64,000 nt of DNA from Mixophyes australis (GCA_036250195.1 JAVHZZ010000007.1:160631150-160695149), one strand, 5' to 3'. Counted from the stretch's first letter, positions 34,464 to 48,262 are shown. Notes: generated by a model from the sequence alone, not told the origin. Numbers and translations are program-made.

Positions 34464-34879
34464 CTCATGGGCAGGGCCTGATCAGCCAATAGGCTGACCA
34501 GGCTGCAGCCTGGGGCGCTGGAGCCTGGGGGGCGCAGCGGCACAGAGATTAATTTTTTTTCACTGCCATTTTTTTTTTAATTTAGGCAGCGCCGGGCCTG
34601 CATCATCGGGACCGCCCCTGGTGTAAAGGGGGTGGCCCGACTGTCACTACTACATGACAGGCAGTCTGTCAGCGGCCGCGGAAGCTTCTTACTGTGGTCA
34701 CGTGAGATCAGGACTTCCGCATCTCACGTAACCACAGTAAGAAGCGCCCGTGGACGCACTGACAGGCAGCTAGCAGCGATCGCTGCCAGACTGCCTGTCA
34801 TGTATAGCGCTAGAGAGAAGACTGCTGTGCAGGAAGAACAGGTAAGTCCTTATGTCTGGGGGCGGAGGGGCTGGTAACA

Positions 34880-35035
34880 ATGCTAAAGGGGGCAGGTGAA
34901 GAGGCTAATGGGGCAGATAACAATGCTAAGGGGGCAGATGAAGAGGCTAATGAGGCAGATAACAATGCTAAGGGGGCAGGTGAAGAGGCTAATGGGGGCA
35001 GATAGTGCTAAAGGAGCAGGTGATGAGGCTGATCG
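34880..35035. repeat. Small tandem array inside the hAT-like element
   Basis: Three to four imperfect copies of GGGGCAGGTGAAGAGGCTAA followed by TGGGGCAGATAACAATGCTA. Confidence 0.85.
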
Positions 35036-35394
35036 GGGCTGATGAAATGGTTAAGAGGACTGTTTAAAAAACTAGAGCAGTTTTGGGGGGGCATAATCTT
35101 TGTATTGTGTGGTAATTATGAGGATGGTCTCTGTGGTTCTAGGGTCATTAGAATGCTAAATATTAGTCAGGTGGGGCTGAGAGAGGTTTATATTTGATTA
35201 TAGCTCTTTGACAACAATTTTCATATGTTTTATTGCCTACATATCCCTGTGCTATGGGGTAGTTTTATCTGGCCACAATGGACTGTTGTGTTTTGGAGCC
35301 TAATCATTCAGGAGTCATTAACATTTAGCATTATAATACAATTGCTGCATATTTTCAAAACAGGACCCAGACTTTCCAGAAGCAGCTGGAAGAC

Positions 35395-35516
35395 AACAAA
35401 GCTGCAAGAACAGGTAAGAGAGAAGAGCAAGAACAGGGAACAGAGAAGAGCAAGAACAGGGAACAGAGAAGAGCAAGAACAGGTAAGAGAGAAGAGCAAG
35501 AACAGGTAAGAGATAA
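35395..35516. repeat. Small AGAACAGG array inside the hAT-like element
   Basis: About six copies of AGAGAAGAGCAAGAACAGG, period 19-21 bp, alternating GGTAAG and GGGAAC. The GGTAAG copies resemble splice donors but no exon is associated. Confidence 0.88.
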
Positions 35517-35956
35517 TGCACTGTCTAAATTTGAATGCTGGCGAATTCTCCTGAATATACATATTCAGGAGTATTCCTATAGGCTTATATTGGAGGGGGG
35601 GGGGAGAGCGCTGCGGCGGTAATAGCCTAGGGCGGCTGGTACCCTTGATCGGGCCCTGATCATGGGACAAAAACGTTACACAGTAAACATATTATACAGT
35701 GCTGAACATACGTTATTACACATATTATTATCCAGATTCTTAGTTAGAAGATGGAAGCTATAGCTAAAATATGACAACTAAACTGTCTATATGAGCCATC
35801 TAGTTTTATATAATAATGTAATACGTCATGTATGTCTGTGCATACTATAGCATATTATACTATGCGCTATAAAAGAGCATTTCTACATTACTGCTTGCAT
35901 AAGTTACCAAACAATTGTAGCATAATAATTATAAATAGTAATTAACAATGAGCCAC

Positions 35957-36384
35957 ACAACACTCACAGGAGTGCAGTCTCATGGAGTAAGAGCACAACA
36001 CTCACAGGAGTGCAGTCTCATGGAGTAAGAACACAATACTCACAGGAGTGCAGTCTCATGGAGTAAGAGCACAACACTCACAGGAGTGCAGTCTCATGGA
36101 GTAAGAACACAATACTCACAGGAGTGCAGTCTCATGGAGTAAGTACACAACACTCACAGGAGTGCAGACTCATGGAGTAAGAACACAACCCTCACAGGAG
36201 TGCAGACTCATGGAGTAAGAACACAGCACTCACAGGATTGCAGTGTCATTGAGTAAGAACACAACACTCACAGGAGTGCAATCTCATGGAGTAAGAACAC
36301 AACACTCACAGGAGTGCAGCCTTGTAGAATAAGAACACAATACTCACAAGAGTGCAGTCTCATTGAGTAAGAACACAACACTAA
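35957..36384. repeat. 38-bp minisatellite, about 11 copies
   Basis: Unit words CACTCACAGGAGTGCAGTCT and CATGGAGTAAGAACACAA, period 38 bp, with more divergence towards the right side. The 290 bp before it is unique AT-rich DNA. Confidence 0.95.
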
Positions 36385-37560
36385 AGTGTAAAATGTGAAG
36401 TTAGAGAGTCTGTTGTATGTGTATTCGGTGACTCTGCACATCCCAGTGTTAGAAGATAGCTGTGTCACCTGTAGCAGCTTCAAAGGCCCCTGCGGTGAGA
36501 TATATCCTGACACAAGTGAGTTTTTGGACACCTGAATAGACTTTGACTTTCCTCCATACTGAGGAGCAGATATCACACCAGGGTTGTGAATGACAGGTAC
36601 TGGCGGTATCCGGGAACAGGTATAATCACATATCTTTGGGAAAGGTATGTCACATTGTCATAACTCCATCATGTTGGGTATTTAAATGTGCAGGAGATTA
36701 TGACCGGTTTATTGAAGGGTGAGTTATGTCTCTGGGATATATTTGTGAAGAATTACCCAAAGGTCAAAACCTTGGAAATACTTGTGAGCAAACTATATTG
36801 ACACCCAGGGACATCCCTGCCCCTCTATTAGCATTAAAACTGCCCTTGTGAAGACCGTTCCATTTCATTTTGCTTAAAAAACCTGTGTCTGGAAGGGGCA
36901 AATTGTCAGTCTTTTGGGAAAATGAATCCACATTGATAAGCTGTGCATCTTCCTAGCCAATTTCCCATGACACAGATTGTATAACTCATGTAAGTTATAC
37001 TCTGAATGTAACCCTTTTTATTTTAAACTGCTTTGCTTGTGTATGTTATGTCAATTGTTTATTAATTGTTTTTTATATCTGATTGCCCTGTACCTTTGTA
37101 TATTAAATCTATAAATTTAAAAAGTGGCGTCCTTGATACTCTATCGAAACCATTAGCCTGTTAAGAAGAATATAGCTCGACCAAGTTAACCCTTTGAATG
37201 CCAGTGTGTGATTTGTTGATACATTTGACAAACAAGCTGTGTGTGCTTGTATTTACCTTTGTGTAACAGTCTGGAGGTGTGACGAGTTAACCCTTTGATT
37301 TCTGGTGGGGGCTTTGCTAACCAGTGAGTAGCCAGAAGCCTTGTGTGCCAGTGTGGGGCAGTATATTGGGGTCCTATTGCCCATATTCAATAGGTGGTGG
37401 CAGAACCTGAAGTGTGTGGGGGTGTGAGAGCGCTGTGTGGGGCGATTCAGTAGGTCTATAACCTGTGTGATAGGTAGAGAGAGACTGTGGGCTGGAATCA
37501 TGTGACCTCATACAGCAAACACCCAAAGTCACGTAAGCTGGGAGCGTGTTCGTGACACTC
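36385..37560. other. Unclassified, possibly LTR-like remnant
   Basis: No coding region. About 37170-37550 contains AGTTAACCCTTTGAATGCCA, AGTTAACCCTTTGATTTCTG and GGTGGTGGCAGAACCTG, the last being reminiscent of a primer-binding site after an LTR. No second LTR or retroviral-type genes were found nearby, so the label is tentative. The L2 element begins at the end of this stretch. Confidence 0.35.
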
Positions 37561-37599
37561 ACATTCACATCTTTTGATGTACATGCTATTTGGATTTTT

Positions 37600-40316
<2,717 letters not shown>

Positions 40317-40665
40317 AATCTCCCTAGGTTACCCTATTACCACCCTCTACATAGCTAACACAAGACAACAACCCTCTGACAAACATTGCTGTGTGACTGA
40401 TCATATAGCTACTAATCCTTTTTGTTTTGTTTGTATGTTTTTTTTGTTGTTGTTTTTTTTACCTTTGCAAACTGGCTGGACCGAAATGCAATATGTAGAC
40501 TTAACCTCATGTATCAAACTCCAACTGTAACCTTGCAGGCAGGGCCCTCTTACCTCTTTGTCTGTTTTACCCAGTTTGTTTATTACTGTGTTTGTCAACA
40601 GTTGTAAAGCGCTATGGAATATGTTGGCGCTATATAAAAAAATGTTGATGAGGATGATGACAGGT

Positions 40666-42185
40666 GAGAATTGTTGGTTTAATCCATGGATCTATAATTT
40701 AGTGAATGTTTTCATGAAAACAGAATGTGTCAGTAGTCTCAATAATCCAAATAAACAGAATTCACTCAGCAGTAACCAAGACTGTATGAGCGAAGCGGAG
40801 TCAAAGGGTAGTAGGACAGTCTGGGTTATTCCGTGTAATTAACCCTCATTTCATGTTCCTTGTATATAACCCACTGACTTCCACTCAACACTTCTGGGAG
40901 ACTCTCTCTTTTCATTCTCAATTAACTATACACAAACAGATTGTTTATAACAAGTGCACTGATTGCCCAGACATTTGACAGTATATACTAATCATCCATT
41001 GTTGAAGAACAGCTGCCCCAGATCACCATACGCTGTCTGTAATTTGGGTAAACACTTTATTTTGATAGGAATTTGCTAGAATTGCAGTAGATTATTGCTA
41101 GGCTGTGTCCTGGGTCACCTTTAAAATACATTTTTATGGTTATTGTATTGATTATAGCAATGTATTCAATTTACCTAAATGCTGTGTGGTTCCCCCAGTA
41201 ATGAGAAATGATGTCAAGCTTTATTGCCATCACCTGTTACTGTACTGTCTTCATGGCAGAGGGCGCTACGAATAGGATGAGCTTGGGGCTGGCACCAGGG
41301 TGTCAGGGAACGGGGTCCTACTGGACTGACAACTTTTTATTCATCACCCGTTTATCACAGTTTAATGCACTTTTTAATCCTTGGCCCAGTCTAAGTATAT
41401 AGACCAGAGCATCGGTGTGTTATGTGTATTATTATTTCATGTTATTAGGTACATTTTGCCCCTGCTATTACCTTCAATATTGTATGTATTAGAAATATAA
41501 AGAATATTGCCATAATGTGTGAAAATAACAGGACAGCAGAAGTCATTTTGCTTGTGTTAGCTAATGTAATTACCGTTTGTCTCAAATGTCCATTGTTATG
41601 AGATGTGACTTAAATCTGGTTTGTATTCAAAACAATGGCTGAGTGACTTGACATAACTAGCTGTTGGCCCAAATTAATTAGGTAGGTCAACAGGTGATCT
41701 GAGAAGTAATTAGGTTAGAACTTCTAGATATATGCAATGTGCCTCCACAGTAATATACTGGCTGAAATATCATTGGGAAATGTATTAACATGTATCAATA
41801 TATATGTTATTGTATCAAAATGTATTACAGACTCAGATTGTGTAATGTGGCAGATACAATGTGTCAAATGTCTTTTTGTTTCATGCAAGCGTGAAGTGTA
41901 ATTCCTTGATGTTATATTGTAACCCTTTGTTTAGTGCATTCAGCCAAATAGCTAATTGAGTCAAGCCATTCCATTGTATAATCACAGTAACAGAGACTGT
42001 ATGTATAGCAGCTAAAGTGTCCTCTGATAGACCCCTGCTGTAAGGGGGAGGATTGAGACGTTTAACCCTACTTCCTGTGTATACAGCCAAGAATATAGGG
42101 AGAGCAGAATGCCAGGGGAGCTATTCTAGCTTGGAGGATCCCGGTGTACAAGACATCAGTGAAAAGGACTCTGGAGGGAAAAAAT
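40666..42185. other. Unique intronic sequence
   Basis: No exon, RNA gene or repeat family recognised. The last 150 bp (from about 42030) is cut off abruptly by the Tc1 fragment. Confidence 0.5.
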
Positions 42186-42618
42186 TACTTTACCCCAGTC
42201 GTCAGCAGTCCAATCCCTGTACCTTTTGCAGACAATCAGTCTGTCCCTGATGTTTTTCCTGAAGAGAAGTGGCTTCTTTGCTGGCCGTCTTGACACCAGG
42301 CCATTCTCCAAAAATCTTCGCCTCACTGTTCGTGCAGATGCACTCACACCTGCCTGCTGCCATTCCTGAGCAAGCTCTGCACCGGTGGTGCCCCGATCCT
42401 GCAGCTGAATCAACTTTAGGAGATCGTCCTGGTGCTTGCTGGACGATCCTGGGCGCCCTGAAGCCTTCTTCACAACTATTGAACCTCTCCTTGAAGTTCT
42501 TGATAATCCGATAAATGGTTGATTTAGGTATAATCTTACTAGCAGCAATATCCTTGCATGTGAAGCCCTTTTTGTGCAAAGCAATGATGACTGCACGTGT
42601 TTCCTTGCAGGTAACCAT
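42186..42618 (-). pseudogene. Tc1 transposase N-terminal half (element C)
   Basis: Starts at MVTCKETRAVIIALHKKG (ATG at 42618). The first helix-turn-helix (KDIAASKIIPKSTIYRIIKN) is followed by a frame change near 42490. The second DNA-binding unit then reads VVKKASGRPGSSSKHQDDLL and AGVSASARTVRRRFLENGL, and ends at DRLIVCKRYRDWTADDWGKV, immediately before the first catalytic Asp would come. Sequence is well preserved, so it is younger than elements A and B, but it lacks the whole catalytic domain. Confidence 0.92.
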
Positions 42619-42992
42619 GGTTAACAGAGGAAGAACAATGATTTCAAGTACCACCCTCCTTTTAAAGCTTCCAGTCTGTTATTCTAACTCAATAAGCATG
42701 ACAGAGTGATCTCCAGCCTTGTCCTCATCAACACTCACCTGTGTTAACGAGAGAATCGCCTGATGTCAGCTGGTCCTTTCGTGGCAGAGCGGAAATGCAG
42801 TGGAAATGTTGTTTTCGTGATAAAGCTCATAGTCATGGCAAAGAGGGACTATGAAATTAATTGCAATTTATCTGATCACTCTTCCTGACATTCTGGAGTA
42901 TATGCAAATTGCCATCATAAAAACTGAGGCAGCAGACTGTGTGAAAAATAATATTATAATATATAATTCTCAAAACTTTTGGCCGTGAATAT
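42186..42992 (-). mobile_element. Tc1/mariner element C, 3' half missing, reversed
   Basis: The 5' terminal repeat lies at the right, around 42960-42992, reading on the minus strand TTCACGGCCAAAAGTTTTGAGA, a Tc1 terminal motif. The element stops abruptly at about 42186, before the catalytic core, so only the first half remains. Confidence 0.88.
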
Positions 42993-43643
42993 ATATATAC
43001 AAGTTAACCCGTGCATGATACTCATGCATTTTTTTGTCAAATAATGTCAGTATACCAAATTTCAGGTCATTCGGATGAGCCCTTTCTGAGAAAATAGTTT
43101 TTTCCACAGACACACACACACTAACACACGCCGCTACACATGCAGGGGCGGATCTAGAAAATGTTTGTTCCCCGGGGGGATGTTAGGGCGGGGTGATTTA
43201 GGCCCCGCCCCCTTTCCGACTTCTGAGGCTGCCGGAGGCTGCACAGTATGTGCAGGTCCGCTCGGCAGTGACAGACAGGGACAGTGTGTTTAAAACACAA
43301 TCAGAGCAGCCGGGCAGCACACTGTCACTGCCAAACGGACCTGCACATACTGTGCAGCCGTCGGCAGCAAACCCCTGCTAGGGGGGGTGATTGCCCCGAT
43401 CGCACCCCCCTGGATCCGCCACTGTACACATGTGTCTTCATGAGGTAAAATTACCTCACGAAAATGAGTTTGACCCCTCAACTCGTCAATAATGTCAGTA
43501 TACCAAATTTCAGCCCTTTTTGAGGTTTTTTTTCCACACACACTAAGAATTTAGTAGGTCAGTGTATAACTCCGCCCAGCAGGTGGCGCTGCAGCTTGGT
43601 TTTATTTTTTCCCCACACGCCACTAGGCATTTATATAGTAGAT
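42993..43643. repeat. Unclassified interspersed repeat interrupted by a MITE
   Basis: The phrase AATGTCAGTATACCAAATTT occurs on both sides of the MITE (about 43044 and 43491), each followed by CAG, a CCCTTT-containing stretch and then TTTTTTCCACA with CACACACACTAA. It ends ATTTATATAGTAGAT immediately before the LTR. The two halves look like tandem or nested copies of the same repeat. No family name can be given. Confidence 0.5.
43143..43424. mobile_element. hAT MITE, CAGTGGCGGATCC type, copy 2
   Basis: Ends CAGGGGCGGATCTAGA and GGATCCGCCACTG, target TACACATG duplicated exactly at 43135-43142 and 43425-43432. It is the same family as 39373-39670, in inverted orientation, but lost about 20 bp from one hairpin arm, so its core hairpin is imperfect. 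Confidence 0.95.
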
Positions 43644-44126
43644 TGTAACAAAGGGAGGTATTTTTCTGACAAGAGACAGAGAAAGTATACAAACAGAATA
43701 AAACATTGGCACAGTTATGCACCTAGGTTGAGATTAAACCAGGTAAAAACGTATGTGTAGTTTTAAGTTTGTTAACTTACATGATTTCCTCTCAGCAAAC
43801 AGACAGGGTGTGTCTGTTTGTGCAAACAGAGCCAGTGATGGGTGTTTTCTTTTAAAGAGAAGGTGGGTGTGTCACCTGCCCATCAAGCTAAGGCTGGGGG
43901 AGTAGCAACATGTATAAAAGCTTGATTGTGTTATTTGTTCAGTGAGACCAACGCTGGGGTAGCTGGCTGGTCTTGAGAGAGAGCTGGTCTATGTATAGCA
44001 AGCGTTTAGGGTCTCCATAATTGCTGTGCAAGTATACGGTGTCAAAACATTTATCATCCTGACAAAAAGCCACATAAAAAGGAAGAAGTTGTTCGCGTGT
44101 GCTTCTGCAGTAGCGGGCTCTTGCCA
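43644..44126 (+). repeat. 5' LTR of the Gmr1-like element
   Basis: Begins TGTAACAAAGGGAGGTATTT, the same as the 3' LTR at 47982. It contains TATAAAA at 43913 and a likely primer-binding site just after the end (TGGTGTCAGATGTGGGA at 44131). The right end at 44126 (TTGCCA) is estimated from the CA terminus and primer-site position. Confidence 0.8.
43913..43919 (+). promoter_or_regulatory. TATA box in the 5' LTR
   Basis: TATAAAA within CATGTATAAAAGCTTG. The same element is present in the truncated 3' LTR at about 48251. Confidence 0.75.
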
Positions 44127-44194
44127 GAAGTGGTGTCAGATGTGGGATGCTCCGGGAAGCAAGTTTCCACTACCCAACCCGCGCAGACGTCAAC

Positions 44195-45841
44195 ATGGAG
44201 GAAGTACTGAGAACCCTCGTGAATGTGGCCGCTGCGCAGCAACAGCAGCAAGCTCAGATGCTACGAGTCGCCGAGGCACAGGTGGAAAACACAAGGCTCT
44301 TAAGGGAAGAGTTAAGCCAGGTGAGGCATGACAGAAATGAACCACCTGTTCCTGTTCTCCAGAAAATGTGGCCAAGCGATGACATAGAATATCTGGTATC
44401 CTTTGAGAGACTTGCAAAAAGGGCAAAATGGCCTCCTAAAGATTGGGCTGAGAGACTGGCGCCATATCTGACTGGTGAAGCTCAGCGAGCTTATATGGAT
44501 CTAGATGAGGAATGGGCCTCTGATTATCTGTGTCTAAAGTCTGAGATATTGGCTCGCATTGGAGTTTCCGGGCCAGGCCGAGCCCAGTGTTATCACCAAT
44601 GGCGCTATGATAAAGAAAAACCGGTCAGAGCGCAAGTGGCTGAGCTTTCTAAAATTTTAAAGAAATGGCTGCAGCCTGAGGAGAATTCGCCTTCTCGGAT
44701 TATTGAAGTTCTGGCGATAGATCACTGTTTCCGGGAGCTGAACCGCGATTTGCAAAGGTGGGTTCTGCAATCAGACCCACAAACTTATGAAGGGCTTGCC
44801 ACCATGGTAGAAAGGTTTTGTGCGCTACAGCAAATGACTAAAGAACCTGCATTTGTGCCAAAGCCGCTGCCACGCCAAAAGCCAGGTTTGACAATCCTTG
44901 CTACAGGGCCTAATGGCAAAACTGCTACGGACAGAGGGCCAGGTGCAAAGCCGTCTAATCTGAAGTGTTTTGAATGTGGTGAGCCAGGCCACTTTAAGGC
45001 AGAGTGTCCTAACCTACCGGAACCCATGGACTGTTCCGTGGCACATATTGGGCCTGCTTTTCCAAGCTGTTTTACCATGAGTCCCACATCAGGAAGTCCT
45101 TGTTTGTTCCGGGTAACTGTGCTAATCAACCAAAACCTTGTTCTGGCCTTGGTTGACTCGGGGAGTGAACTCTCATTGGTTTCCAGCTCTGCCTTACCCG
45201 AAACCATAACTTCTCGGTTGCCCAAGGTGAAGGTTCTTTGCGTATGTGGCACGACAGAGGAGTATGAAAGAACAATACTACCAGTCACACTCAAAGACAA
45301 AACTGTTATGGTGGTAGCTGCCATAGCACCTAAACTCCCATATACACTCATTTTGGGGCGAGACTTACCACTGTTTAATGAGGTCCTCTATGAGCGGATC
45401 CGGGCAGACATGCCGGCAACTGATGCAACGGTCGGAAGCCCGGTCTTAAAGGAACCGCCTAAAGATCCACAACATCTGGACATCGATCTTTGGGAACCGC
45501 CAAACCGGAATGACATCCTGGGAGTCACAGCAAGAGTTCCACAAAAGCATCCACCTGCGGGGAAACATGGACAGTCCAAACTAGCATTGGTCGGTGATGT
45601 TGCAGATGAGCCCACCCCGCCTGTCAGTGAGGATACGGACTGGTCCGCAATACCAATTTTGTTTCCTCTGCAGGACTTTGCTCGAGACCAACTTAATGAT
45701 CCCACTTTGGAACATGCCTTTAAAAGTGTGACTGAGGTAAATGGGGTAGCGAAGCCGCCCAGCCTGCAGAAGGTATACCATATTTTATTGTTAAAAATAA
45801 TTTCCTGTATAGAGTTGTTAATGTACAGGGGGAAAAAGTAG
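44195..45841 (+). pseudogene. Gmr1-like gag-protease
   Basis: Gag packages element RNA; the aspartic protease matures the proteins. The open frame extends from 44147, but MEEVLRTLVNVAAAQQQQQ at 44195 is the more likely start. Counting from 44147: a Gln-rich coiled-coil-like start (residues 17-60), a SCAN-like domain at about 147-228 (CYHQWRYDKEKPVRAQVAEL, LKKWLQPEE, EVLAIDHCFRELNRDLQRWV), a CCHC zinc knuckle (C274, C277, H282, C287), then protease with VDSG at 336-339 and ILGRD at 402-406. The frame ends at 45841 only because of a frameshift near 45773; integrase follows in another frame. Gag and protease domains themselves look intact. Vertebrate SCAN domains are believed to come from this type of gag. 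Confidence 0.9.
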
Positions 45842-45849
45842 AACAATTA

Positions 45850-46878
45850 ATGGTTCCTCAGGTCCATGTACCCCTAGTGTTAAAAGCAGCTCACACACAT
45901 GTCTGTGGAGGACACCTAGGGGAGGATAACACACGGGAACAAGTTCTGCTTAGGTTTTACTGGCCCGGTGTACACATGGCAGTGAAAAAGTATTGCCGGT
46001 CCTGTCCCATTTGTCAGAGAACCTATCCCAAACCCATGTACAGGGCACCTCTCATTCCAATACCAATAGTACAAGTTCCCTTTGAACGGATAGCTTTAGA
46101 ACTTGTGGGGCCACTGGAAAAATCCGCACGTGGGCACCAATATATACTAGTGGTGCTTGACTATGCAACCAGGTATCCAGAGGCAATTCCCCTACGAAAC
46201 ATAAAGTCCAGCACCATAGCTAAGGAACTTGTATTGATGTTTACACCCTTGGGAATACCCAAAGAAATTCTCACAGATCAGGGTACTCCATTCATGTCTA
46301 AACTGATGAAGGACATGTGCCAGTTGCTAGGGGTTACAGCGCTTCACACCTCTGTATACCTTCCACAAACAGATGGCTTGGTGGAACGCTTTAACCGCAC
46401 ATTAAAGCACCTGCTCAGGAAAGCAGTGGCTCAAGAAAAAAAAGATTGGGACACTCTTATTCCCTATGTGATGTTTGCCATCCGTGAGGTACCTCAAGCG
46501 TCAACAGGGTTTAGTCCCTTTGAGTTATTGTTTGGGAGACAGCCCAGGGGTATCTTGGATATGTTAAAAGAAGGGTGGGAGCAGCAAGGTCCCAGGGAGC
46601 CAAATCTGGTACAATTTGTGTCCCAAATGTATGAGAGGCTAGGAAAGATAGGGCCCATTGTGCAGCAACATGTACAAGAGGCTCAGGAACGACAGAGGAA
46701 AAGTTATGATAAAAGTGCTGTTGTTCGATCTTTCAATCCTGGGGACAAGGTCCTAGTCCTGGTTCCCACCCAGGAAAGCAAACTTTTCGCCCATTGGCAG
46801 GGTCCATATGAAGTTCTAGAGGCTGTCGGTCCTGTCAATTACAGAGTCCGCCAGTTAGGTAGGAGAAGGGAGGAGTAA
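45850..46878 (+). pseudogene. Gmr1-like integrase
   Basis: Integrase joins element DNA to host DNA. Coding sequence extends upstream of 45850 to about 45778 in the same frame, where it is frameshifted from protease. From 45850: HHCC zinc domain (H22 with an earlier His; C52 and C55), catalytic core, and a C-terminal part with GDKVLVLVPTQESKLFAHWQ. The DD35E triad is only partly kept: D143 (LTDQG) and E179 (LVERFN) have exactly 35 residues between them, but the first Asp position is Glu (E84, IALELVGPL). A TAA at 46876 stops the frame, yet downstream sequence (YHVNLLKPWHDEE) continues in the same frame, so this is probably a nonsense mutation. Confidence 0.9.
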
Positions 46879-47896
46879 ATATATCATGTTAACCTCCTTA
46901 AACCTTGGCATGATGAGGAAACCTCTCCTCAGGTAGTGAGCACTGCCATTGAAAAGTCTGAAGTGCCCATAGAGCCAGCTTTGTCCATTCAGCAGAGACA
47001 ACAGACTGAAGAAATGATTCGCCGGAACAGGGATGTCTTCTCTTCCATTCCTGGGCGCACTACCTTAATCGAACACGACATTGTCACTGCGCCAGGAGTC
47101 ATTGTAAAGCAGAAGACGTATCGTATTCCAGAAGCCAGACGGGTGGACGTGAGAAAGGAGGTCGAGAAGATGCTCCAGTTAGATGTGATTGAAGAGTCCA
47201 CTAGTGAGTGGAATAGTCCCATTGTGCTTGTCCCGAAAATCCAATGGGACAATTAGGTTCTGCAATGACTTTAGGCGTCTAAACAGTATGTTGCAGTTTG
47301 ATGCCTATGCGATGCCACGTCTGGATGAACTAGTGGAAAATCTTGCTGGTAGCAATTATTTGACAACCCTTGATCTAACAAAGGGTTATTGGCAAGTTCC
47401 CCTGACTTCCACGGCCAAGCCAAAGACTGCATTTTCCACCCCTGATGGTCTCTATCAATATAAAGTTCTACCCTTTGGGTTGCATGGGGCACCTGCCACC
47501 TTCCAAAGGACCATGAATAAATTGCTACGACCTCACACAGCTTATGCAGCCGCTTACTTGGATGATATAGTGATTTATACCCCAGACTGGGTATCACATT
47601 TAGCCAAAGTTGAGGTGGAATTAGCTTCATTAAGGTCAGCAGGGTTAACAGGTAACCCAGAGAAATGTGCCATAGCCATGAGAGAAGCCAAATATTTGGG
47701 GTACGTTGTTGGTCGAGGGCGTGTAAAACCCCAGCTAGATAAAGTGGAGGCAGTGAAAAATTGGGCAAGACCAGAGAAAAAGTACAGTTAAGAACCTTTT
47801 TAGGCTTAGTAGGTTACTACAGACGGTTTGTAAGCCACTTCGCCACTAGAGCTGCTCCACTAACGGACATGTTAAAAAAAAAGTTGTCCAGGTAGA
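46879..47896 (+). pseudogene. Gmr1-like reverse transcriptase, RNase H mostly deleted
   Basis: The first part (to 47256) reads QKTYRIPEARR, KMLQLDVIEESTSEWNSPIV. After a frame change near 47235, the palm continues with FCNDFRRLN, LTTLDLTKGYWQVPL (first Asp), LPFGLHGAPATFQRTMNKLL and AAYLDDIVIYTP (YLDD active site). Another frame change near 47780 precedes FLGLVGYYRRFVSHFATRAA. The connection and RNase H that should follow are missing before the 3' LTR at 47982. The key RT residues are present, but the gene is broken by two frameshifts and a deletion. Confidence 0.92.
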
Positions 47897-47981
47897 TTAA
47901 CCTGGTCTGACTCTGCAGAAACCGCCTGGTCTCCTCGCGAAGTCCGCGTCTCCCTACTTGGAGACGCTAGGGGTAGGGACG

Positions 47982-48262
47982 TGTAACAAAGGGAGGCATT
48001 TTTCTGACAAGAGGCAGAGAAAGTATACAAACAGAATAAAACATTGGCACAGTTATGCACCTAGGTTGAGATTAAACCAGTTAAAAACGTATGTGTAGTT
48101 TAAAGTTTGTTAACTTACATGATTTCCTCTCAGCAAACAGACAGGGTGTGTCTGTTTGTGCAAACAGAGCCAGTGATGGGTGTTTTCTTTTAAAGAGAAG
48201 GTGGGTGTGTCACCTGTCCATCAAGCTAAGGCTGGGGGAGGAGTATCATGTATAAAAGCTTG
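47982..48262 (+). repeat. Truncated 3' LTR of the Gmr1-like element
   Basis: Matches 43644-43922 closely (a few substitutions, for example GAGGCATTTTTC for GAGGTATTTTTC) and stops at TATAAAAGCTTG, where hAT sequence begins. A purine-rich GCTAGGGGTAGGGAC just before it may be the plus-strand primer site. Confidence 0.92.

Larger units (their letters stand above)
34472..35658. mobile_element. Non-autonomous hAT-like element with 8-bp TSD
   Basis: Ends are CAGGGCCTGATCA (left) and TGATCGGGCCCTG (right), an imperfect 13-bp inverted repeat. Flanks are CTCATGGG (34464-34471) and ATCATGGG (35659-35666), seven of eight bases identical, consistent with a hAT target duplication. Inside are a large palindrome at about 34660-34800 (GAAGCTTCTTACTGTGG and its complement) and two small tandem arrays. 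No transposase is encoded. Confidence 0.88.
43644..48262 (+). mobile_element. Gmr1-like Ty3/gypsy LTR retrotransposon (order gag-PR-IN-RT)
   Basis: A 5' LTR, gag with a SCAN-like domain and zinc knuckle, protease, integrase and then reverse transcriptase follow in that order, with a truncated 3' LTR. Integrase upstream of RT is the hallmark of the Gmr1 group within Ty3/gypsy. Most of RNase H is deleted (RT palm passes within about 200 bp to the 3' LTR). It also has frameshifts near 45773, 47235 and 47780 and a stop at 46876. The right LTR ends in a hAT element. It is not mobile on its own. Confidence 0.93.

Noticed and set aside
43644..48262. Endogenous retrovirus
   Set aside because: Gag type, CCHC and pol order fit a Gmr1-like Ty3/gypsy element, and there is no envelope gene.
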